A stretch of 64,000 nucleotides of DNA from Anoplolepis gracilipes (taxonomy: Eukaryota > Arthropoda > Insecta > Hymenoptera > Formicidae), in assembly GCF_047496725.1 (NCBI RefSeq), contig NC_132984.1, forward strand, positions 4,847,001-4,911,000, given 5' to 3'. Positions 38,601 to 49,310 of this stretch are shown here, one piece after another (position 1 is the stretch's first letter; each line of letters opens with the position of its first letter). Made by a program: the position numbers and the translations under genes. The notes under the pieces are model-generated. The model was not told the origin of the DNA. It saw only the letters and a list, made by a program, of their open reading frames with translations, and searched no databases.

Positions 38601-39649
38601 TTTGTACGTTATTTATTTATATACGTTTATTTTTCTCATTAAACTTGTAATCACCAGCAACTAGCTTGCTCTCTGCAAATTTTATTCGTATTTTTTCAAT
38701 TAATAATTCGTTGCATTGAATGAAACGCAGCACGTTTCTAAAAACAACACGGGTAATAGAAGAAAAATGCATTTCAAGTATCATTTTTGTTCGTTCATTA
38801 TTTAAATAAATAAAACTTTTTTACATCTATTACCATTTATATATTTATAATTCTATCTATAATTTATATTTTTATCGTAAAAATTGATGGACGAAAAATA
38901 TTTCAATATTTGTCTGTGCAATCTTACACACAATACATAAAATGCACAAAGGATGCTACATAAGTACTACGTACTATTTGTCGCTAAATGCATTTCTTTT
39001 TTTTTTGGCAACTTACCCGTTATAGGCAAAGCTGCACCACCAGTTCATAATGGCCTTTGAAAACAGCATCTCTCGGATGTCGTATCGACCTCGTAAGTCG
39101 TACTTGCTGCCGTCCAATGGGACACCCAGTACATAAGGCAATTCCTCCCCGTGCACGGTATGTTGATGTTGTTGCTGCAACATAACAAGATCACTGGATG
39201 GGCTTTTATATCGACGCGTATGTATTTTATCGATACTTTGACGCCACTCGTAACTCGAAAATATCGAAGCTTATAGGTTGTTATCTCTTTTCAACTTCTC
39301 CTCCCCCCCCCCCCCCGCCTCTCTTACATCTTTTAAAACTTATATTCTTATACTTGCTATGTGATATTTTAATCTTATTTTTATTTATTTTATCCTACTT
39401 TTAATATATTTTTTATTTATATTACTCGTTTTTATAACGTAAAAAAATTATTATCGTTCTTATAAGATAAATATCTCTGTTTTTATTACGAAAAATAGAG
39501 TAACATGTGTGTTTAAAAAATTATTAGCAAATATTCCGATATAGGAAAGCTTGTAAATTTTTTCATCGTTTACTGTTGTATTTATAAATCGTTAAATAAC
39601 TATAATCGATAACACATTTAAGTTCTTGAATTTATTCTAAAGTATTATT

Positions 39650-39685
<36 letters not shown>

Positions 39686-40725
39686 AAATTTAAAATATTT
39701 TTTTATTATTTAATGTCTTTATCAACATCTCTCTTTATGCATCGTTTAAATTAATTTAAAACTAAAGTTAAACTAAAATTCCAAAATTAATTATTCAAAC
39801 TCTAAATAAATATTGTTTTGTATATATTATTAGTATTATTATGTTATTATAAACGTATAAACAAAGGTTAAGTAATAACTTTTTAATGAATTGTTTTTTA
39901 AAAAACATTTGATTTAATTAAATATATAAAAGTTTCTATAAAACTTTTATTTTTTCCTTACTTCTCAGGGTTTTATTAAATTTTTGTCTAGTTTTAAACT
40001 TTTGTTCATTAAAATTTCATCAAACGTCTCTAATGGATTTATTTTATTGTTTTTTAAATATAATTTTATTTAACAAGTAAAATTTAAAATCTTTAAAAAT
40101 TATTTAGAATACTTTGGTTTAAATAATTTTTATACATAATACTCTATCAATGATGGCAGAAATAGTACGCCGTGAGCGGACTTGGCTGAGCGAGATTGAC
40201 GTTAAAAAAACTGTCACAATATACAATCTCTGTGATGAACCTTTTAACATATTGCTAAAGTCAAGAGAAATGTATTTTTTTTGTTTTGTTTTTCAAAACC
40301 AGTAATATTAAACTCGCATCAAACGAATAGAATTATTCACATACGCACACTTGATTAATTTCTTTTCAATATTTGATGTGTCAAAATTTATTTTCTTCCA
40401 ATAACAACAGATATCGAGATCAAAATAGCTTACAGCACATATTGAAATAAGCAATCGTTATGACGGAAGAAACAACAATGAACTTCTACATTTTCGACTT
40501 TACAGAATTTTTTTAAAACGCGCAAACTCTCTCATCATCAATCCCAGCAACAATTTTCGATTGAAATTTCCTCCGATGCAAGTTCTCAGATTTATCGCGT
40601 TCGTAATTATTTTTAGCACGATAAACCGAGCGTATTTACAAACGCGTCAATTTGTAAAGTTCAATAAAGAGCGGAATTTACGAGAACGGATAGAAATTAA
40701 AATTCATCGGACTCGCGTACAGAAC

Positions 40726-40763
<38 letters not shown>

Positions 40764-43700
40764 GACATGGAAATGATGTATGCTGCGTGAATCGCTATTT
40801 GCAGATTTAAAATCTAATATCCTTGTTGACGCAACGATGGAGGTACATTCAATTTAGCGATATTCTCGGTTACTGCATGGTGGTGCGAGGTCGTTGCCAG
40901 GGCGCACGCAACGACGATAAAAATAGTTGGCCAAAATCCAAATGGGTTCGCAACCCGGATTTTTCTTTCTCCGACTGTGCGAACATAATGGTCGCCACTA
41001 GGTCACAACCCGTTTCTTCCGAGCTAAGGAAACCGGGGACAATGGATACAACGTCAACCATGTTAAATATTCCAAAAACACCGCGCTGGCTTTTCAAATG
41101 CCAGCTCGTTGATTAATTTTGGAAACACGAGTTTTCATTAATAGATTGAATTGGAAGGTACCACCCATTTTGACCTCTCACATTTTAGCGACCAGGTTTT
41201 TGAAAACAAATTTTCTGTATAAAATTTAAAAAATATGAATTTGTATAATAGTTTTTAGAAAATTTGGATTTTTTTTAAACACTTATACAGGTACAAAATT
41301 ATTAAATTATAAAATCTACAAGTGTCAGCTCGTAGGTTAATCGGGAAACACGGTTTTCCATTAATAGATTTAATCGAAAGTTACCACCTATTTTGAGCTC
41401 GCACAGTGAAAATTTTAGTGACCAAGTTTTAGAAACAAATTTATGTATCAAATATAAAATTAGAAAAATATTAATTCATATAACAGTTTTGAAAATTTTG
41501 AATTTTTTTAAAAATATTCATACAGCTATAAAATTATTACTACCTGCAGGTATACAATTATTAAATTATGAAACATATAAACGTTTGTTAGTTAACATGA
41601 TTTTTTATTAATAAATTTAATTTGAAGTTACCACCTACATATTTTACTCTCGCATAGCGAAAATTTTAGTGATTAAATTTTAAAAACAAACATAAGTTAT
41701 ATATAATATTAGTTGTAAAAATATTAAAAAAAAAAAAAAAAAATACTTTATATAGTTTTAATAATTTAAGATTTTTTAAAAAACTTGTACAGCAAAGTAA
41801 AAATAAAGTAAAATTAAAAATATTTAAAGTAGAAAATAAAATGATTAAAAGTAAAATTCTTAAGAGATATATAAAAATCTACTAATTTAAAGGTTCATGA
41901 AAGAAGAGGAATCCGCGTATTCCTTCTCTTTCTCTCTCCGTGAGCAATCAACACTTCTTATCAGATTCTTGCGGAAAACCATAGCATATTATTTTTCTCC
42001 TTTCTTTCGTATTTTAGGAAATTATAAAAAGTAAATTTCACGTTTCACACACACACACCCACGCAGATTGTTCGATAAAGCGCGGCGATGAGAAATGCCC
42101 TCCGTTTTCAGGAGCGATGCTCCGCATCAGGGAACAACAACGTTGCATGAAGCTGCACGAATTGGAGCGTTGAAGGAAGTGCACTTTAACTCATCATCCC
42201 CGCCAGAGTCCAACTCCTCTCTCCCTCCCCCCCACGTTCTCTCCCTCTCCTTCTTATGCGCAACATTTTTCCCCCGTGCCGGGTCCCGCTTTGTCGAGAG
42301 GCGTCTGAGCCGCGATAATCGATCTTCGTTGTATCGTTGAGAGACCTACTTACGCCAGAGTAGTCTTGCATAGCTTTCGGATGCGAGAAGACGTACATGT
42401 AGCTCTTCGGGTTCGCCCTTGAATGCAAATTGGCAGTCATTATTAACGGCGCCACGGTGCCGCTATCCGATAACGCTTCCAGCACCATGTCCCGATTCTT
42501 CGTCGCGTACTCTTTCGTGAAACCGTCGAAGGAGTCGCCGTATTGCTCCAGCATTTTCGACAGGATCAATTCTGGCTCCAGCTCGTGAGTCGCCTGAGAA
42601 CATATTTTCGATATATACTTACTCGGAGAAGCCGAACTGTGCATTTCAGAGATTCTAAAAAAAATGTAGGGATTTAGGAGTATGAAAAGTTTTGATTAAT
42701 TATCCTAACATGTGTTTATAAGCCTGAAAATTTCAAGTAAAATTTGGGGCAAATTCTGAAAATTCAATTTAAATTTAGAAATTGAAAGATCTAGGGATTC
42801 AAAATTTTGAGAAAGAAGTACAAATATTAGAGTCAATAAGATATAAAATTCAAAGGAAACGGATTGTATATTTTAAGATAATTACTTAATCGAGATGAGC
42901 AAATTAATAAAAAATAAATTTACCTTGGCATGATCTCGCAGAATTTCATCTCGTTGTCCATCAAGCATGCCGTGCAACAAAGCAACTGGTGGCAGGATGT
43001 GAAATTTCTCGGACTCGGTCACGCCGTACAGCAAGTCGAACCTAAAAACAATATGTATGATTCCTCGTGTGTTTAAATTGACACATTTAAAAGTATCAGT
43101 CAGAATTTATTTGTATTTCCGAAAAATCGACACAAATTTCTTTTAATAATTTCACCAATCAACATACAAGAGAATTTAATTAAACATCTCTTCTCATCTC
43201 TTATTTTAGATAGCACCCAATATTTATGATAAATATTTATAAATATATTTAATATTTTGATTATTATTATAAATATTTTTTTAATATTTATTTTTAAAAT
43301 AATATTTTAAAAATAAATATTTTATACACATTTTATATACATTAAGGGAAAAATCCTGAAATGTATAAAAATATAAAATGTATTGACAAAGTGTGTTAAT
43401 AAAATGTAAATTAAATATATTATATAATATTTATAGTACGTAAAAAAATAAATATTTAGAGTAATATTTTATAAATGAATATTTTTTAAATATTTGCGAA
43501 AATATTTATATATTCTAATTAATTGAAGTTTACAGAAATATATTATTTATGAAATATAAAAATTATATTTATCAAATGTTTTCATATTTATAATTTTTTA
43601 TAAACATTTACAAAATATTTAAATAATTATGAATATTTCATACATATTTTCATAAAAATCGTGTGTGCTGTCTGAAATATTATTAATATCAGAAAAAAAA

Positions 43701-44325
43701 GTCATACCTGCCGAAAAGTTGAGCGTTCTCCATTAAATTGAGCGGTTTGTCAGGGATGACGGCACGATCGATCAATGGCGCATAGGCCGGCACGTATTTC
43801 GGCTTGTGGATTTTCACGTGTAGCAGCCTGTCTACGTCCTGATTACGTAAGCAGATCGCCAGTTCGCTGTCACTAGTCGTGGGACAGTTGAGATCGTGCG
43901 CCACCTGAAAAACGACCCTCGCCATTGTTCACGAAACGAACGCGATCAACTGTCTGTGCCATCCTTTCTGATGTCGGTGTTACCGGTGTTGTACCGATTT
44001 TTCGCCCTGACGAGCTACGATACATTTCGCGATTCGAGTTTGAATCGCAAGTAGATCGTAACATTGTCTCATCATTTGCGAAACGTGTGTACATCGTCGC
44101 GTAAAATTTATGATCTTTTTTTTATCTTGAAAGTGCAGGGAATTTTTCTCAGTTCTCACATTTGAAAATTTCAGCAGAACGTCAGAGTCTTCGAATTTAT
44201 GAAATAGACCTTGAATTTAAAAACAAAAATTCTCTGCAATTTATATATGTATTATATTGAAAATTTATCTAATTTCTAAAGAATTAAGTATATTAAAAAT
44301 TGCAGAAATCAGCGAATTCTTTGAA

Positions 44326-44359
<34 letters not shown>

Positions 44360-47300
44360 TAATTAAGAAAACTACAGCGATTCACAAAATCATAATTAAA
44401 TGCATTAAAAATTTTTTAAAATTATTAAGAAAAATATCTCTCTCGCATTTTAATCTCAAATATATTATTCTTTTGATAACATATTTAAATATCTTCTCTC
44501 TCTCTGTTTTGCACGTCTGCTGTTTCTCCTTCTTCTCTTTTTCTTCTCGTTATACATTAAAACTGTTATAAATTTTTGAAACATTTGATTAATTTTGCGA
44601 GAGACTTTTACCTAACGACTTCAAGAATTCGAGAGAGAAGAACGCATGAAAATCTTGGAAATTCCGAAATTAAGTCAATCGTGGAATTAATGATAATAGA
44701 TGCTGCGCGTAACAATTTGTCATTCCGCAAAACTGAAATCCGGGCGCATCAATCCTCATCTTTCGCGTTTTTATTCGCAACTATTATGCAGCTTTCTTTA
44801 CCTGCTTGGTGATTTGCAGTGGCGCCTTGCCGATGGCGTCCGCGCTCATCGCCGATCCAGACATCAAGATAGCTCGTTTGAATAAACCTGCGTCAACAAG
44901 ATAAAGGGATAGATGTCACACAGATTAATAATCCAGACAGCGTACGATATTTATGATTAAATATTCATAAATATTAATTTTTTAAAAAATATTATATAAA
45001 TATTTGATACGCATTTTATATATATAAAATTGTATTTGACATGTTATTAAAATATAGATTAAATATTTTATATAATATTTGTGCGGTAAATAAAAAAATA
45101 AATAATATACGTATTTTGTAAATATTTCCCAAATTTGCTGGAATATTTATACTAAATCTTTATGATTAGTTCCATCTAAGATTATAAAAGTATTTATGAA
45201 ATAGTTTGACATAAATATTTTTGATATAAAATATTCTCAAATAATTATATATATTTAATAAATATTGTATAATGTCTGGGAATCTGTGCTGATTCAATAA
45301 GGTCAAACAATTCTGAAATTTTATTGAGTTTTTCTCTCGTCCAAGGAAAATAAAAGAGATTATTACAAAAATATTTTAAATTTCCTCTTATTAAAATTCG
45401 AAAGTTTTAAAAGTTCAAGTAACATTCAAGAAAAAGGTAGAATTTTTTACTAAAAAATATTGTTTCTCGAGCTTGTGTATTTATCGCTTCACCAAATATG
45501 ATCCGACAAATAATTACATTCGTGTCACATGCGCGTGAGGAAGAAGACTGTTGACGTAAATATATAAAGCGGCAGAGAGCAATGTTTGAGAACCCTCGTA
45601 TGACACGGCCAGGCATTTCTGTCTCGACGTGTAAAATATTAAGTCCGGTTATTTTTCATTGCACAATATAATTATCGGCCGGACGCGGTGGCATTGTGCG
45701 CCCGACCGGAAGAGAAAAGTTCCTTTTCCCCGGGACCGCTATTGCGAGCCGGTCGGGTGAAAAATGGTCGACGTCTTCTTTCTTGCTTTCCCGCCCGTTC
45801 TCGCTGACCCTGCCTCGAGCACCGCTGGCTGCTGAGAGCCCGAGAGTGCTTGAGTGCTCGCGGTCGATGTGTGCTTCACCGTTGAACACGTGTAGACCTT
45901 CAGTGATTCCTAACCCCTTGTCAAACTCGGAAATATTGCGACGCAAGTGCTCGCTAGATTCGAGAAAAAGGGGGAGGAAAGTCGAGGAAAAGAGTAATTG
46001 AAGGGCGTCGCGATGTCTGAATATCTAGTGACGCGACTGTTCGAGTTGGAGTTGTCATATTTCTCAAGTGTATTACGTTTACAGATTACTTACTTCCTAT
46101 TACTTTAAAAATTTTTTTTCTGCTTCTAAAAGTCATTTGAAGTTTTAAAATTAATATAGAGAAAATAAGACAAAACAAAATTCATAATGTGATTGAAAAA
46201 GCGACTTGTCAAATTTTCAACGTGATTTTCTCGAAATTAATGTTTTTCAAAACCTACGTATGATATCTAGGCTGTATTTAATAGTTTGTCTTCCAATTTT
46301 AAACATACATTTAGAAAAAGCAATAGTTTTGATTTGACGGACGATTTTGCTGATAACACTTTTAGTTAAAAAAAAAAGAGATAATAAAAATATTTGTAAA
46401 AAATTGTAAAAAGAAATTCAAATATATAGTTTTCCCGTCAACTAAAAAAAAGAAACGAAATAAACTTTTGTCGGACCAAAGGGAGTATAATATAATTAAT
46501 GAGAAGATTGGTTTTTCTCTCTCAGAAAAATCAAAATGGCGGATCATGTATGTACACCATCCACTCGCACACGTTTCAGACGAATTGTGCTACATCTCTC
46601 GCAAATATTAATATTTTTTAATAAAATTTTAAGATTACAGAAAGATATTTCTTAAAAACTTAATTAAAATACTATTAAATATTAAATAAACCTATAGTAA
46701 ATAATTTTTACTGTTCCAAGCCCAAGAAATCTTCCTTTTTTCGGAAAGTAGGATAATTCTTTATGTAAAAATTCGTTCTTACATCTTTTCGCTATTCCGT
46801 AGATTCTTTTATAATCCACGCACGTCAGAACATTGTCTTGATCGTACATACACGGTATATTGGGGTTAATACAAGTACACGTATGTGCCTATCTCTCCCG
46901 CCCTGATTCCTCCAATTAATCCCGCGATTATCTCCGGTCGACTCGGAAATCGCGATCTCTATATGCGATCACCGTACGCTCCTATGACTACGGATAATGT
47001 TTCCAATTACAACGAGGGGTGGGATTAGCCCGGATTGCATATCCTTCTTTTGGCTCTCGCGAGCGAGTACCGTTTGTGAGTGTGCGTTCGAGATGTATCC
47101 TGTTTTTTTCCGCCAAAACGATTGGCGGAAATTGACAAGAGTCGAACGACAAAGGCAGGAAAAAAAATGTGAATTGAAAATACTTTGAGAAATAGAGAAA
47201 AAAAAACTTTTTGTAAACGAGAGAGACGATTAAGAATTGGTAGATGTAGTGTAGTGTAAAAATATCTGCTGGTTTTCTTTTCTCTTTACCTTCTTTGTTG

Positions 47301-49265
47301 GCAACCGGGCTGATTAGAAGTAAATTAGCAAATATAGCTCCGGTTCCGTGACCGATCAACGTGACTCTGTTAAAATCACCGCCGAATTCCGCGATGTTCT
47401 CTCTAAGCCAAAGCAACGCCGCTATTTGATCCAATAATCCGAAATTGCTTGCCGTGTCGTCCCTAATTCCAGGCCTCAGGAAACCTGCAATGAAAGTCTC
47501 GCGATTATTAATTAAATTTAAAAAATACTTAAGAAAAAATTAATTCTTCTTCAAATATTAAAAAATAATTGCCCTGGAATTTCAAGAATCTGAGATTTCT
47601 TCTAGAAATATTAGAATTTATAATTAGAAAAATTTAAAACAAATTTGTACGAAAAATCCCAGACAGCAATATTTACAATACATATAAAATAATTATAATA
47701 ATTATTTGAATATTTTATATTTGTCAAAATATTGAATTTATTAAAATTTTTATCAAATATTTATTATATATTTATTAAAATATTTGTCAAGATATTTTAT
47801 AAATATTTCTGTAATCTTATTGTTAGATTGAATAGAGATCACGTAAAGATTTCTTATAAATACTAATATTTGAAAAATACTTACAAAATATTACTAAATA
47901 AATATTTATTTTTTTTATTTACCATATAAATATTGCATAAAATATTTAATTTATATTTTAATAATTTACCAAATATATATGCAATTAAATATAATTTTTT
48001 ATTAATGTTTATAAAATGTGTATAAAATCATGAAAATATTTATACAATTTTTAAAAAATATTAAAAATATTATTAAAATTAAATAATTATATTAAAAATA
48101 TTAAAGATGAATATTATTATAAATATATGCCGTATGAAATGAGACAAGAATTTTCTCAGATTAATTAAAAATCTACAAAATCAAGGAAGATAAAGCGCAA
48201 GGAATACGATAATCTGGAAGGATCATGTTGAAATTATAACGATATAAGATCTGTTATCTTAAAAATAAAAATCTTGCAAGTGTCAGTTATATTTAACAAT
48301 CTGAAAGAGTAAAGCTTCTCCGAGAAAGACGCCTCTCTTATTTTCGTTTCTTATCGTAGGATCTCGGATAACTAAATGAAAGAGAGGAGAGGATTTTATA
48401 TCCTCAGAGACTTTCCCGCGCGTACATACATATATATATATGTACATGTATTTAGCGTCCCAATTAATTAGTTCCGCCGAGAAAGAGATACAAAATTCTC
48501 CTCCTCTCCTTCCCCCCCCCCCTCCCCCCTTGCTCGTGTTTAAACGTGAAGCACTTTCGCGCGGTAACGCGATCGTCCGGGGGGTTACTTTTTTGCCCGA
48601 GGGCCGACTTCGCGCGCTCGGGACCATATTTTTCCCCTGTTTTGCGCACACAGGGCGGACATGGCATCGTGAGAGGGTACGAGAGGAAGGGAAGGGAGAA
48701 GGGAGGGTCGAAGTTATCCTCGGGCTCCTCCACGGGGGCTAACTCCGGACTCTCGCCTGGAGCGGGTCGGGGGTTACTAAGCGCTTCCCCAGCACTTTAA
48801 CCTAATTTATGATTATGGTTTCGCGTCCGCCTCTTTTTTTTTTTTTTTTTTTCCCTCCGCCGCGGAACCACTCCACTTACCGGATGTACCGAATGTATAC
48901 CCCTCCCCCCTCCCCCTTCCCCATTTGCATCGCGCCGTCGCTTGTCATCTCGCGAGAAGAGATTGCCGGGGAATTTCCCCTCTGTTAACCCCTTCAGAAC
49001 GAGCATTGTACACGACAATTTCGGATTGCGGGGACAATTTTGTCGCGATGAGCCGCGCTTCTGGATGGCAGTTTTTAACGGACTTTCTGAATAATGACGC
49101 TTTCGCATGACCGTTGGCTCTCGTGCAGCGAAATATACGCCTGTTACTTTAACAATGACGGAGAGAGAGAGAGAGAGGGGGGGGGGAGAGAAAAGTGCAC
49201 ACACCGTGGTACGACGTGGAATAATTTAAAGTTTTTTATTTTTTTTTTCTATATATATATATATA

Positions 49266-49310
<45 letters not shown>

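Noticed and set aside
45656..45946. Minus-strand 96-codon frame as an alternative neuroligin exon
   Set aside because: No neuroligin similarity, no fitting acceptor or donor, and it would break the phase between exons b and c.
48283..49204. Several frames of 80-135 codons
   Set aside because: Generated by C/G homopolymers, poly-T and GA runs in a GC-rich part of neuroligin intron a-b; Pro, Gly, Ser and Lys runs only.
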